A stretch of DNA of 64,000 nucleotides from Zygaena filipendulae (lineage: Eukaryota > Arthropoda > Insecta > Lepidoptera > Zygaenidae). The stretch is from NCBI GenBank assembly GCA_907165275.2, contig OU015660.1:3102501-3166500 (forward strand), given 5' to 3'. Both the position numbers and the translations under genes were made by a program. Shown one piece after another: positions 49,819 through 63,002 of this stretch. The notes under the pieces were generated by a model. It had not been told where the DNA came from. It searched no databases and saw only the letters and a program-made list of their open reading frames with translations. Positions within the stretch are counted from its first letter, which is position 1. The number at the start of each line of letters is the position of its first letter.

Positions 49819-52224
49819 CTATTTGTTAATTTTACGTGCCGGATGAATAGGATGGTTTAATTTTGATAAGTCTGGTGGGTTGGCGGCAAAATGTCGAATA
49901 ACTTTCATCCCATCTTCAGAAATCTTCCACAACTCAGCATGGTTAGCTTTGAAATCGTTGTACCATTTTTGAATCTGTAAAATAAAAGAAATACCTACGT
50001 ATACCATATTGTGGCGTTTTATTTCTACAATCTGTTTTATTGTGCCTACTACATAAGAGTAGATGAACGTAGATATTAGTGATAGCATCCACAGTAGTAC
50101 CTACCTAATTTATATATTACTAATTACTAGCTGGCCCCCGCGATTTCATCCGCGGTAATTTCGAAGTTCCCACGGGAATTCCGGGAAAAAAGTACTCTAC
50201 GTCCTTCTTTGTACCACTGACAGTAGTTTACGGTGATTAGCTGTTCCCCGCATTAGTGCCGGAGTTCCCGCGGGAATTCCGGGATAAAAATATCCTATCT
50301 TTTTAGATTGGACATATTTACTCTGAGGTTGGACCATATTAAAAATGGTTACAAAATTTTATCAAAATCCGTTCAGTAGTTTCGGAGTCCATCGCGGACA
50401 AACAACGTGACATGTGATTTATATACATATATTAGACTAGCTGTCCCCCGCGATTTCATCCGCGGTAATTTCGGAGTTCCCGCGGGAATTCTGGGATAAT
50501 AACTATCCTATCTTTTAAGTTGGACCATATTATGAATGGTTACAAAATTTTATCAAAATCCGTTCAGTAGTTTCGGAGTCCATCGCGGACAAACAACGTG
50601 ACACGTGATTTATATATATTAGATTATTATATTGTTTCACATACTTATATATTTTGTATTCAGACGCGGGTCTAGAATTTCGATGAGGACGTTGGATTTT
50701 GTGTGATCTTTCAGAAAATTCGTTCGAAACACATACTTAACTGCAAAAAAAATAACTTTTATGGCTTTTAACAATCTGAAATAAATTAAAATCCTTGGTA
50801 GTTCGGTCGGGCCATCAGAAGATATTGCACCCATCCGGGCCTGTTTGTACTACAAAGTTTTCAACTTAGATACTAACCTTGGTATATTTAGAGAAGTCGA
50901 AATCAATGGCTTCTAGAGTCATTGTGGAGTTGATAAGCGGAAAGTCTGCAATGGTCAGGTGATTAGCAGCTGCGTGACTCGTGCCTAAGCGTTTTAGGTA
51001 TGTGTTGAACACGTCTAGCGCCATGTGTACCTTCTTCAAACCGAATGGGGTTCGTTCGTAGTCAAAAAATATTGGTGCCATCTGAAATATAATAAATAAG
51101 TAAATACTAACTTAAAGAACAGCATTTTTTGCTAGAATGTATAATTACTCTAAATATTTAGTAAATCAGGTCAAGTGCTTATGAGGTAGCGATAACAATT
51201 GCGGTTACTATGTAGACTATTGTAGACTATAGGGCACTCGTATTTTATCTGTTAAATTGTTCAACCTACTTCGAATCATAGTCGTCAGAAAAGTAGACAA
51301 ATATTTAGTTAATTAAAAACCTTATTTACGAGACAACGAAGAATTCAACAAATCATAACAAAAAATATTAAGAGAGTGATTACAATGGTACAATTTCATG
51401 TAGGTAAACTTTTTATTGTATCGTACGTGTGAAAAACGACGCAGGTATAAAGTTATTAACGGATAACCTAAAAGAAGCTTATTATAGTATTTGCTATATG
51501 ACTTACAGTGTAAGCAGAGATATTGGCGTAGTAGGTAGATAGATTGAAACATAGCCGATGGTTTACAATGGCCCTAGAAAAGAAGTTGCTTTTACAGTCA
51601 CAAATACCCATTTGGCTTCACAGTTATATTATATTGCTTGATGGCTCACCTCACTCGAGGCTCTCTTGGATACAAAGAAGACTCAGGCTTGTATTTATCG
51701 CAAACATATTGTAAGATAGCGTTACTTTCGCTCAAGTAAAAGCCATCGTCATCCAAAACTGGAATCTCCTTTTGCGGGTTCATCTGTTATTTAGAAAACG
51801 ATTTTCACTTGAATCAGTTTTTATAATTTTTGGAAACATTGTTATTTTTACGAACACGCATCACTTTAAAACAATACGAAACTAAACTAAACTAGACGAA
51901 TTTGAACAAAACCTGACATATACCTACCATGCTTATTGCTTATGTCCTGACAACATTGATGATATTTCTTATCTCTGAACAACAAACGGTTACTTAGAGA
52001 ATCCCAAAATACATGAAAGGATCAGCTAATTGCACACTCAGACGAAATAAAAACTCTTTCGTCTGAGATTGCACATAATTACTTACCAACGCGTACTCCT
52101 CCGTCATATGTTCGCCCAAACAATAATTAACGTCTATCAGTTGAAATGGTATCTCCAATTTAGCAAAAGCTTGACGCACCGAAAGTGAAGGAGGTCCATC
52201 GGACACTGCGTATAGCTTCAACAT
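49819..52224 (-). CDS. glutathione S-transferase, gfzf-type (Delta/Epsilon-related)
   Basis: Five exons: complement(52087..52224), (51650..51783), (51507..51573), (50878..51081), (49819..49974); 699 nt, 232 aa, all GT-AG and in frame. The 67-nt third exon (AIVNHRLCFNLSTYYANISAYT-like segment, shown here only in part: NHRLCFN) was missed by ORF length but completes the frame exactly. The N-terminal thioredoxin-like domain carries LYAVSDGPPS with the likely catalytic Ser region, cis-Pro in KEIPVLDD, and the glutathione-binding SESNAI. The C-terminal helical domain has MAPIFFDYERTPFGLKKV and LTIADFPLI (N-capping box). These motifs match the GST half of insect FLYWCH-GST fusion proteins (gfzf) better than ordinary Epsilon enzymes. 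Here the GST appears free-standing: an acceptor-like CAG lies three bases upstream of the ATG, suggesting a 5'UTR exon. Function inferred: cytosolic glutathione conjugation. Confidence 0.85.
50128..50635 (-). mobile_element. two tandem-placed retroposon-type repeats in GST intron 4
   Basis: CCCCCGCGATTTCATCCGCG at about 50134 and 50446; each ends with GTCCATCGCGGACAAACAAC and ATTTATATA tails. Both lie between GST exons 4 and 5. Confidence 0.6.
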
Positions 52225-52579
52225 AATCTGGTACAAAACGACTTTATCTCGGTTCGAGTATGAAGAACCTCAGGCCAATGGTGATCTGTGGATTAAAGAA
52301 TTTTATTTATCTAAGTACATAAGTAACTACTACGTACATCAAGAGCTACCAAAGATATTTACGTATTTTTTTACGTTTATAATTAATTACATTTAATTGC
52401 TTTACAAATATGTGCATATTTAAATATTTTAAGCATCAAAATAAATCAATTGGGGTCAAAAGTTCGTGTAAACTAAGTAAACTAACCCATGATTTACCTA
52501 CACGAACCCACCTTTTGGTCTGTGAACTTGGCTGACATAGGTACTGCCGTGTTATGTCTAGACTATTTCATTTCATAGA

Positions 52580-53115
52580 ATCCTTATTTATTATAAATGC
52601 GTGCGTGCGTTTGTTTGCTTGTTTGTTTGTTACGCTTTCACGCCTTAACGGCAACCATGGACCAATTAATCTAGTTTATTGGTCCATGACGGCAACCGAT
52701 GGTAAAAAAAGGACATAGGGTACTTTTTATCCTGGAATGGGCATGTTGACTAATTTTTAGTTTTTAGTCCGTCTTGTAGATTATTAAAAAATATTGAACA
52801 CGTATTTTTTATTTTTTTTCGTAATCAAAAAATAACGGCTATATATTGAGTTGAAATTTCGCGTGACGTCACTATTCTGACAGTTTGTATGGCGTTTTTA
52901 GCGGTTAGTGACGTCACGACCCACTCACCCTAAACTTTAATGCGCTTATCTTTGTATATTTTAATTTATTTAAAAAAGCAAAAAATAAGTGTCTATTGTT
53001 TTTTTATTTTCTAACTGACGGACTAATTAGAATTTTGATTTTCAAAAGTAGTCCACATCCCTATTCCTGCGGGAATTCTGAAATTAACGTGGATGAAACC
53101 GCAGGGAACAGTTAG
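52580..53115 (+). mobile_element. Helitron-like repeat with two nested insertions
   Basis: Host starts near TTATTATAAATGCGTGCG and ends AACCGCAGGGAACAGTTAGT. A 33-bp palindrome with 8-bp flanking duplication sits at 52648-52696, and a GGGATGTTGACTA-family MITE at 52739-53062 splits the core. Confidence 0.65.
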
Positions 53116-53119
53116 TAAC

Positions 53120-55415
53120 TAATAATAGTAATTATTATATTATCTATAGATAATTATCTATTTTTTGGAAGAAAGAAATACCCTAAATACCTATAATTTT
53201 TATTTGCTGCTCCATGTCACGATGAAAAAAAAATACTTACCTAAAACAAACTCCAAAGAAATACTAATATGTAAGAGTTTTCGCCAATGTATTTTCACCT
53301 GACAGGGCGGATGCAAAATATGTAGGTAATTAAAAGCATGATTGCGTCTGTTTTTTGAAAAAGAATGTCGGACCGATTTGAACGAATCTTGCCGTGTATC
53401 AAATAGTACCATATAACTATAATACCTATACTCTAGGTCAACATTTAGTATGTGTAAGTATGTATATACTTGTTGTCTTGCGAGGATCACAAAATTCAAA
53501 CAGCGTGCCAATGCGGCGATTGTTTCTTATATAAGATGGCATAGCAAGAATTAGCCTTAATATCTAGTATCTAATCAAACTGAGACTATGCTTACAACTA
53601 GTAGAATTTACAATAATTACCTTAACCAACAAGACTCAGGCCAAAAACTTTACAAGTAGGTACATTAGGTAAACTTTTGGTAAACTTATTACTATTACAT
53701 AAATAATTTAGCATAGATAGGTACTAATTTACTTACATTAGTATGAGTTAAGACCAGTTAAAACACAAAAAGTGTGATCCTCAAATAAAATTTAGTGAAC
53801 ATACGAAATAGTTATTTCGTCTGAGGAACATACACTACTTTCGCTGCTGAATTGATTCGGCAACGTGTGATGCCGATGTGGTAGTGGTCAACTGTATAAA
53901 ATGAACACTATGTAGGTAGGTACAACTTTCGATACACAACAGCATAATATCTAAATCCGAGAGAACAAAATCGAATTCCGTTCACTTTCAATAAAATAAA
54001 TGCTATTTTTGGTCTTCATCTGAGTTTTTGGTAACTTTAATCAAACCAATGGTCAATATTAGCTTCTAGGTCTGTTAATTTTGTGTAAGTCTTAAATAGA
54101 ATATTTTAAAGTTTTGGGTCGGATCAGCAGAATAAGTGGTGTGATCTAAACCATCTGAAGGACAATAACTGTTATAACCGTACCTATACACAACAAGTAG
54201 GTATACAGTTAATTAGCCTGTGAGATGCTTTTAACTCGGTATTTTTTTTACTTTTGAACCCAATTAATAGGTATTTATACTATTACTTATAATATTATTT
54301 TTTTAACCCGTTCTTGTTAAACATTGTTTTATTTTATAGGTAAAATACTTACTTAAATAGGTGATATTTGAATTTTCTAAGTGTAGGTACCATACCAACC
54401 TCGATCGTAGGTATTCCTCAAGATGATGAGATACCTACTAATCAAAGAAAATAATACTCTCTGACGAGAGTACTGCTACTAATTAACCGATTTCAAAAAA
54501 ATTATGTGTTTCTCAATTCATCTGTAGGTCTACCCACAGGTCCTACCTATTTTTTATTTTGTGCCGTTATCATTGAGTGGTATATCAATGGCCGCTATAT
54601 ATCCATTAGGTGTTGTAAACCGATTTTTACAATCTTTAATACAACTTGCAATGTTCGTATGTAAGTTGTATACAACCTGCGCACTTCGCATCAAAGCAAA
54701 CCCTATTTCGACCATTGCTGGTAGTTGTATCCGATTGAGATGAATTCGGTATAGTTACCTACCTACTTATTTCGTTTGTTGTTATGGTACCATCATCGCG
54801 ATCGAGCTGATCTGATAATGGAAAGGGAATGTAAGAACTGAAACTTCCTAATGGGAAATGGAAGGAGAGTCGAATAGATTAGTTTGTTTTGTTGCAATGA
54901 AAACTTCCCGTTACACGATATGATGACTGAAATTTCCTAATGAAAACTGCAAACTGCGTGTTTGGGCTCGTTTGTTTTTGTTCTCATTTAAGTTATTACA
55001 TACTTAGATTAAAACTAAAAGGCTGCCTTCTTTTTGTTTTAATCTAAGCCTACATATGAGTACCTGCCATTAAACATATTATAATAAAGCCTTGATAAAG
55101 CTTGTTTAAATTTTTTTTTATTATAATTAAGGTGGATTCGTACAAAAAAAAATTAGATGGTGGAAGGTTATTGCGAAAAAACCAATCTTCCAAAAGTTGC
55201 TAGCGTCTACCACTACCAGCTACTTATTGTGTCTGTGGCCCGAAAAAAAATACGTCAGTCAATAATTATAATTTTATTATTGTTGATTGCTCTGAAATAC
55301 GCGACACAATGACTGGTAGATGTTTCGCTTTTCGAATCGTTTTACTCGCTCGCTCGTTACTTGGATGGTGATGGGGATTGTGAGTTTGTCGTTATCCCCA
55401 CCCTGCTAGGCACCG
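53120..55415. other. gene-free region between GST and histone H4
   Basis: AT-rich DNA, no supportable gene; short open frames have no recognisable motif. Confidence 0.45.
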
Positions 55416-55423
55416 TGCGTATT

Positions 55424-55431
55424 TATATAAA
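55424..55431 (+). promoter_or_regulatory. TATA box of histone H4
   Basis: TATATAAA about 115 bp upstream of the H4 start codon, in the normal position for a replication-dependent histone gene. Confidence 0.6.
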
Positions 55432-55534
55432 CGACGGGTGTTGGTCGTTGGATTTGGTTCGCAGTTCGCACTTCGCAGTCTACACTGTTAACTCTACACG
55501 TCAAGTTCTTTCATTACAAAATACAAACTTTTAA

Positions 55535-55855
<321 letters not shown>

Positions 55856-55916
55856 TGAGAGTTGACCTGATTTCGTGACGCAATTTGACAACTAACGGCA
55901 TGATTTAAACCAAAAA

Positions 55917-55932
55917 GGCCCTTTTCAGGGCC
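55917..55932 (+). terminator. histone H4 3' stem-loop
   Basis: GGCCCTTTTCAGGGCC, a 6-bp stem with TTTC loop matching the histone mRNA processing hairpin bound by SLBP; flanked by AAAA before and ACA after. Confidence 0.95.
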
Positions 55933-55939
55933 ACATATT

Positions 55940-57275
55940 ATTCATTGACGACCTGTATCGTCCCTTCTGATTCTTTTGAATACAGACTGTACAATAAGTC
56001 AATGCCAATCATACGTCATTTTGCAACTCAAAACCCGCGGTATTTCGAGGGTAAAAGATTATTATTCATAATAACTGCTCGCAAGTCGCAATGATATTAT
56101 AGGTATTAAAACTGCTCGCGACTTCGTTCGAGTGGTCTTATATTGTCCAGATTGTTCCTTTTAATACGTTTACCTAAGTATACCTACATAGGGTAGGGAC
56201 TAGGGTACTAACTTTGATTTGATTTCCATTGTATCTGGATCTATGGAATTATCCTGAAAGCATAACCTGAAGGATCACCTGTAGTTATACCAAACATTGT
56301 ATAACCACAGATAATATAATACTATAGTATAACTAAAAATTGTATAACATGACACGTGATTCATGTGAACTAACTTGTCCTTTTGCGAAGTCGTTTCAAA
56401 GGGGCCTATGTTGATTCGCAGGCAATTTATTCATCTAATTGATCTAGTAAGTACTAAGTATGGCATTAATTGTAGGTAAGTTAGTATGTGAGTTAAATCA
56501 TTTCGCACAGATTGTGTTTTGGTCGGAGGAAAATGGATGTAGGACTATGTAATGTTATTTCAGCTCGACCAATGTCAGATCAAGCCAGTCAATTTAAAAA
56601 ATTAGCAGATTTTTGTTTGACATACCGAGCGATGTGGTCGCTAAGCGACAAAGCCCTTTAAATAAATAAAAAATAAAAAATAAATTTCACACAGACAAAA
56701 TAAAAACATACCTACCTAGGCAGGTATGTAGTATGTATTCTTCCAAGTTCAAGAAAATAGCAAATAGCATACTGTCTATATCTATGTATTACAATTATTT
56801 TTCCTTTTCAAATAATAATATACATATTTCTAGGTATTAAATTCCGTGGTCCAGCCGTTCTCGAGTTTTGCCGTGACCAAGGGAAATAGATTTTGATGAC
56901 ATTTTAACTTTGTTAAGTAATTCTATTATATGTAGTAAGTAGTCACTGTTTATTAATAACCGTTTTTATGTACTTAATCAGTTTTTGAATGAGTTCCGCT
57001 TATTAGAATTTCGTCGTTATCAACGACGACGTGTGATTAGTAGGTATACCTACACAATAATATAGAAAACACTCTAATCTTGAAAATTATTAAAATACCT
57101 AAACTACTTATTGATTCCAACTCCAAAAGGGCAAAATGTGAAACCGCACTTTGTAAAATATCAAACGCTTTAGGTAAATTACATTCCTATTTCATAACAC
57201 ACACACCTCGCAGGTAGGTAGATACACGAAGTGCGGACAGGGGTTGGTTAAAGCGCACCCTTACTGTGCATACAA
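55940..57275. other. H4-H2A spacer
   Basis: No gene on either strand; in particular no H3 or H1. Contains the second copy of the retroposon tail at 56628-56690. Confidence 0.55.
56628..56690 (+). repeat. retroposon 3' tail, copy 2
   Basis: GCGATGTGGTCGCTAAGCGA followed by CAAAGCCCTTTAAATAAAT and A-rich tail, as at 37368. Confidence 0.6.
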
Positions 57276-57282
57276 ATTCACC

Positions 57283-57290
57283 TATTTAAA
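57283..57290 (+). promoter_or_regulatory. TATA-like box of histone H2A
   Basis: TATTTAAA about 117 bp upstream of the H2A ATG. Confidence 0.5.
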
Positions 57291-57367
57291 GCAGGCCTCT
57301 TTCTGTGAACATGTCATTACTTAGCTGACGTTCGACATCGTCGCGGTCCTGCTACTTTTCGTCATAA

Positions 57368-57781
<414 letters not shown>

Positions 57782-57827
57782 ATATGCAATGAAATCAGCT
57801 GACTGCCTCCGAATGTTCTAATAAAAA

Positions 57828-57843
57828 GGCCCTTTTCAGGGCC
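57828..57843 (+). terminator. histone H2A 3' stem-loop
   Basis: Same hairpin as after H4, GGCCCTTTTCAGGGCC, 46 bp after the H2A stop. Confidence 0.95.
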
Positions 57844-58795
57844 ATAATTCTCATCGGTCCTATGAGTACATGTGGGTAGTTTATAAAATACAAGTTTTCT
57901 CGCTTACGACGACCGACGTCTAAATTTAAAGAATTTTGTCCCCATTTAAATGAACTAAATGAAGATAAGTATTGTAATTTACTCTATTCAGCGAGAAGTA
58001 GAGTAAATTATAGTACCTTCAGGCTTCAGTATTCTGGATAATTATTAATTAATTATTTAATGTAAGTAATAGGTAAAGCCGAACATAACGATAACAGTAT
58101 TGTAATTCGACAAAAATAACAATTATTTCATTAAGTTATTTACATTAATTGAATAAATGATATTTATTACTCAAGTCAAGATATTTATTGCTGAAAAAGG
58201 AAGGTAAGTATTAAAGTTTTTAAATCCTGAAATAACTTCCTAAGTTTCCTTTTTCTAGCCAAAGTGTTTGATAGAAAAGAACATCCACAATAAAAAAAAT
58301 AACGTCCCTGTCGAAGGACAGCTGGAGAGGCCACATAATATTAGAGCGATAGGTAGTTATATAAATAAAATAATGTAATATGTATAGCTAGGCACATTAA
58401 TTTATATAAATAAATATAAATTAAATATAAATTTGCTATCCATCGAAGTTCCGGCGCTCCTAGGTTTAACTGGATATAGATAAGCAATAGTGTGTACTCC
58501 ATTGATTTACTACTAGATATATCAATGGTGTACACCCACACTTCAGAAATTTTTATTAAATTATGTTTTAAAATTGGCTGTGGCTAGTCGTCCACTAAAC
58601 GGACGAATAATAATCGTCCGCTAAACGCTAACTAATGTAAGTATCTTCTTTCCTAACGTTCTTTTTTTGTTACGAGATTTGCACGCCGCGTCGATTGAAA
58701 ACCTTTTTAAATTATAAGCTCAGATTAAATATACTACGTACTATACATTTTTGTCTAAAAATAAATAGTAGGTATATTTCACTGTAATGCTACTG

Positions 58796-59690
58796 CTACA
58801 CTTGCATGTTAACGCGTAAATTAGTGCGCTAATTAAGGCATTACGTTGATGTGGCCAACATTTTAACGGGTTAACTTACTACCCGTTCTCTACCCGTTCT
58901 GTCGCTTGGTTAAATTTTACTCTGATAGCTGTCAGAGCGTAGTTTCACCCGTTCCGTGGCTCAGAGTGCAGCAACCAAATAACCATCTCCGAAGCAAGTT
59001 AATTTTCACTCTGACAGCTATGTATTGTTTAAAAGTGTCAAAGTTTGCGCCAAAAACGAAAAATAAATCAATCGGAATTCTTACGAACAAAGGGGAGGTG
59101 TCGTAGTCACAAAAAGTTTATAATAGGATGTAAATCTATTGATGTGATCTTATTCGCAATTTGAGCTGAGACAAAACAGATGGCGCCTGAAATTTCAAAT
59201 ATTTTGAGGTTATAAAAACAACTCGATCGTTCTGTGGCTTGGTTGCAATTCAAACGAGTGAAATTTTAACCGAATAACTGCGCCCAAACCATGGAGCAAA
59301 CCCACGGAACGCACACCAACATTTTAACGGGTTAACTTACTAACGGCATTACTAATGACGTTAAACGTTAAGCGATAGCTCGGGTGCCGGTTTTTTGGAC
59401 ACATCAAAGGGTTTTAGCGCGTTATTTAGCGCACTAAGCGGTGTTGGCTACATTAACGCCTTCTCAAATGCTGCGTGGCGCACGCGCGGATTTACTTTGT
59501 TTTGGCGGGAACAATAAAAATACGATAATGGAATGGTCTAAAATTACAGCTGCTTCTACCTCCATTGCAAAAAACAGTTGTTTGAAGCTTCGACTTTCAT
59601 TTTGTGTTAACTCGTTATTTCACTAGAAATTAACGCTTAACGGCACGTTGTAAACTAAATGTAACGTTAACGTTAATTGTATTGCATAAA
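58796..59690 (+). mobile_element. TIR element family A, interrupted by family B
   Basis: Same family as 13235-13712, opposite orientation. A family B element (58882-59315) is inserted, and CCAACATTTTAACGGGTTAA plus CTTACTA (27 bp) occurs on both sides of it (58855-58881 and 59316-59342). Confidence 0.7.
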
Positions 59691-60114
59691 ATTGTAAATA
59701 CCGTTAGATTATAATCCATCTCGCAAGATTGTAAATTTTCAAAAGATCGTGAACCGTAACACTGTCTTTGGTGCATCGCCGGCTGCTGCCGTGGCACGCT
59801 CGCTTCGCTCGCTTGGCTCGCGCGACTTTAATCAGCAGTACAAACCTAACCTAACCACAATCCTTTGACTTTATAACAAAGCGCAAAAAAAATCACGAAC
59901 AAACCCTATTCCTCGTTCTATTCTACCCTCTGTATTGTATTCAATATTCGAGAAATAATGAGGAGGAGTCATAAAAATACCTCTGGTTTTATCACAGTGA
60001 GTAAGTACCTATGTCATAATATAACACATTAAATACCGCAAGCTGCGCACATATTTTGTCTACATATTGAAGCCGATGCATGAAATTTTCACGTTACGAC
60101 TTACGACACCGTTC

Positions 60115-60122
60115 GTATATTT
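60115..60122 (+). promoter_or_regulatory. possible TATA element of histone H2B
   Basis: GTATATTTTT about 58 bp upstream of the H2B ATG at 60173. It is a weaker match than those of H4 and H2A. Confidence 0.3.
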
Positions 60123-60172
60123 TTCTTTGCGCTCGTCTCGTACCATCTGTGTGTTTTAGATTCACAATCATC

Positions 60173-60544
60173 ATGCCACCGAAGACTGTCGGCAAAGCGA
60201 TCAAGAGCGGCAAGGTTCGGAAGAAAATCAGCAAGACCGACAAAAAGATGAAGAAGCACAAGCGGAAAGAGAGCTACGCCATCTACATCTACCGAGTGCT
60301 GAAACAAGTGCACCCGGACACCGGTGTTTCCAGTAAGGCGATGTCGATCATGAACTCGTTTGTGAACGACATCTTCGAGCGAATCGCCGCCGAGGCGTCC
60401 CGTCTGGCCCAATACAACAAGCGATCGACGATCACGTCGCGGGAGGTGCAAACCTCCGTGAGGCTCCTTCTCCCCGGCGAGCTCGCCAAGCACGCCGTCA
60501 GCGAGGGCACCAAGGCGGTCACAAAGTACACCAGCTCTAAGTAA
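60173..60544 (+). CDS. H2B: histone H2B (divergent copy)
   Basis: Intronless, 123 aa, starting at the conserved MPPKT (60173); an in-frame open stretch back to 60080 is 5'UTR/promoter. The histone fold ([38 protein letters not shown]) and C-terminal [12 protein letters not shown] are intact, including the ubiquitinated-Lys region. Against recalled insect H2B it has several substitutions: Arg for Lys in IYRVL, Val for Ile after DTG, Gln for His in LAQYN, Val for Ile and Ser for Ala in REVQTSV, plus a reshuffled basic N-terminal tail with fewer alanines. It has the 3' stem-loop, so it is expressed as a replication-type gene, but may be a divergent paralogue. Confidence 0.95.
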   Translation: MPPKTVGKAIKSGKVRKKISKTDKKMKKHKRKESYAIYIYRVLKQVHPDTGVSSKAMSIMNSFVNDIFERIAAEASRLAQYNKRSTITSREVQTSVRLLLPGELAKHAVSEGTKAVTKYTSSK

Positions 60545-60607
60545 CGACTATGAAAACAACCAACTGACCCGTTTAATTACGCGAACGACCAAGACTACAA
60601 GCAAAAC

Positions 60608-60623
60608 GGCCCTTTTCAGGGCC
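60608..60623 (+). terminator. histone H2B 3' stem-loop
   Basis: GGCCCTTTTCAGGGCC, identical to the hairpins after H4 and H2A, 63 bp after the H2B stop. Confidence 0.95.
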
Positions 60624-60639
60624 ACATAACGCTCAAACT

Positions 60640-62940
60640 TGTTTCGTATCTTCCAAACTATTGCGTCAAACTATGCGTAGGTACCTACCACAGGTCATAC
60701 TGTAGCTTGTAGGTAGATACGTATTGCGCTCTGCGTAACCCATGTGCGTAACCTATCGTATTAGAGTTAAATAAATAATACAAGTTTAACCCTCTTCAGC
60801 CATCCAGCCATATGTTTACTGTACTTACCTATAACCTACAAGATGATCCCCACGGTTTCCCTCGCTTTAATTTTGGAGTTCCGGGAGAAAACGCTTTTTA
60901 ATAATGTAAAAGTTATTTCGTAAAATGTCACTGAGACAAAGTAATTTAACCAGCTTGTTTTACCTTCGCTTAACGTATAATTTAAGTTAACCGCATAATT
61001 TTGTAGGTATTATAGTAACTATACAGTTAACCCTAGAACAATGAGTTTTGAAAGTTAATACATTTTGTGTTTTTACATAAGTAATATTTAAATATTTATT
61101 CTTTGCTTACAAGAAACTTTTCGGAGCTTGTTATAGTTTTATTTTTCTGCAAGTACCTACCCACCTACGTACTTGTTGGTTTTGGCAAACTATAGCTATA
61201 GGTCGGTACCAAGATAAAGTCTGATAGTTACGCTTTTAATAATAATAATAATAATAATAAAAAGTTTATTTTGGTAAAAAACTTAGTACTAGTTAACATT
61301 TATCATTTTAATTTATACCAAAAAAGGTCTCCGCTCAGCATTGTTGTGGCGCAAACCACAACGCTGGTCTTCCGCGGATACCAGAACTAAATTACTAATC
61401 TTAACTAAAACTTATCACTTCAGTGGTAACAAACAAAAACAAAACAACAATAATCTAAAAATTTAAAAAATAGTAAAAAAAAACCTAAAAAATAAATAAA
61501 TAATATTCTTTGTAAGTAAATAAAATATCAGTTTATTATTCATATTAAACTATAGCTGATCCCCGCGGTTTCACCCGCGGTAATTTCGGGATAAAAGTAC
61601 TCTAAATCCCTTACTTTTCCCCTGCCAACGTGAAGTATGTAAAATTTAATGCAGTTTCACCCGCGTTAATTTCGGAGTTCCCGCAGAAATTACGGGATAA
61701 AAAGCACCCCATGTCTTTTTCTGTATCTCTGACAACGTGTAGATATGCAAAATTTCATGATTATCCGTTGAGCCGTTGAGTCGAACAAACAAACCCATAT
61801 TCGCATTTATAATTAAGGATTATAACAAATATAATATATTTATTAAAGATATAATGGATTTATAACAAAAAAATTAAAACCTACTTCCAAAAACACAAAA
61901 CTAAAAAGCTAAAAATAACAAAATACCGATTTAATCCAAAAGACAAACACACACGTAATATTATTATTGGTTTGTGCTATCACTGATTGGTTTGAAATTG
62001 AATACAGTGACAAGCCCGCTGGTGTCTGCCCACTTGGGTTGTTCTGCTCACGAAGAGCTGGTGGCGGGAGACGCAGGAGTCGTTAACTACTCATCACCTT
62101 TTACAAAATATTGCAGGGACGTTAATTGTTGAGGAGTTCTCCTAGTACATCACCATCAGTTCCACTTCACCATATACATTTCCACGAGCATAAATTGTTT
62201 AGAAACCATATTAAACTTAACGAATCGGAACCCCCTGAAATACCTATTATTGAGTAGTTCCGATGACCATCTGTGGTCTTTATCATCAGTTCCACTTCTT
62301 CAAATTTTGCTTTTCAAAAGCAAATGAACGATTTACTATAAAAAGCACCCAAATCGCTATAGGTGTGCCTATAATTTTTGAAGATTTCCCTCGATTTCAC
62401 CAAGATCCCATCATCAGATCCCAACTTGGTGGCAATGAGACTTAATTGGGAGTATGCCCTTTCAAACAAAAAAAGAATTTCCGTCTTCGAGTAATCGGTG
62501 AACATACATAAAAAAAAAACAGGAGGTTCTATGTACAATCGAACATAGAACCTCCTCCTTTTTGTAAGTCGGTTAAAAAGGAACGCGACTACGCGACTTA
62601 ACTAGTCTAGTTGACTCCTTTAGCTATGCATGACCGTCAAAATTTAACTACCATAATATATTTCGAAGGACCGCCACGGGCCGGATTAAATCCCGCGGGC
62701 CGGAATTGGCTGCGGGCCGTACTTTGGTCACCCAGTGGTGTAGATGATCAAAACTACTGAATTTCATAATTATTAAGTATTTGCCAATCGATGACATAAT
62801 GTAAATTAGTGTAAGCGTGACTGCAAATTTTTTCCGTTTGTTATGGTTGTTTTTTACAGTTCGTAAATTTCCGAGAGAGCGATAGTTCGTGAGAAACGAA
62901 GGGTTAAAATTACACGACTTCCTCACGGCGATATTCTCCA
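60640..62940. other. gene-free region between H2B and the YLPP gene
   Basis: Repeat debris: an (AAT)n microsatellite at about 61238-61260, Helitron-like copies at 61553-61815, and a hairpin at 62521-62556 (AGGAGGTTCTATGT and complement, 8-nt loop). No supportable gene. Confidence 0.5.
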
Positions 62941-62946
62941 GATTAT

Positions 62947-62954
62947 TATAAAAA
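62947..62954 (+). promoter_or_regulatory. TATA box of the YLPP-repeat gene
   Basis: TATAAAAA 56 bp upstream of the ATG at 63003, consistent with a short 5'UTR. Confidence 0.45.
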
Positions 62955-63002
62955 TTCCTAAGCAAAGCAAATAACACCTTTTGACAACTTCAACTGTGTA
63001 AA

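Noticed and set aside
60080..60172. N-terminal extension of H2B
   Set aside because: It contains the promoter region and no conserved residues; the conserved start is MPPKT at 60173.
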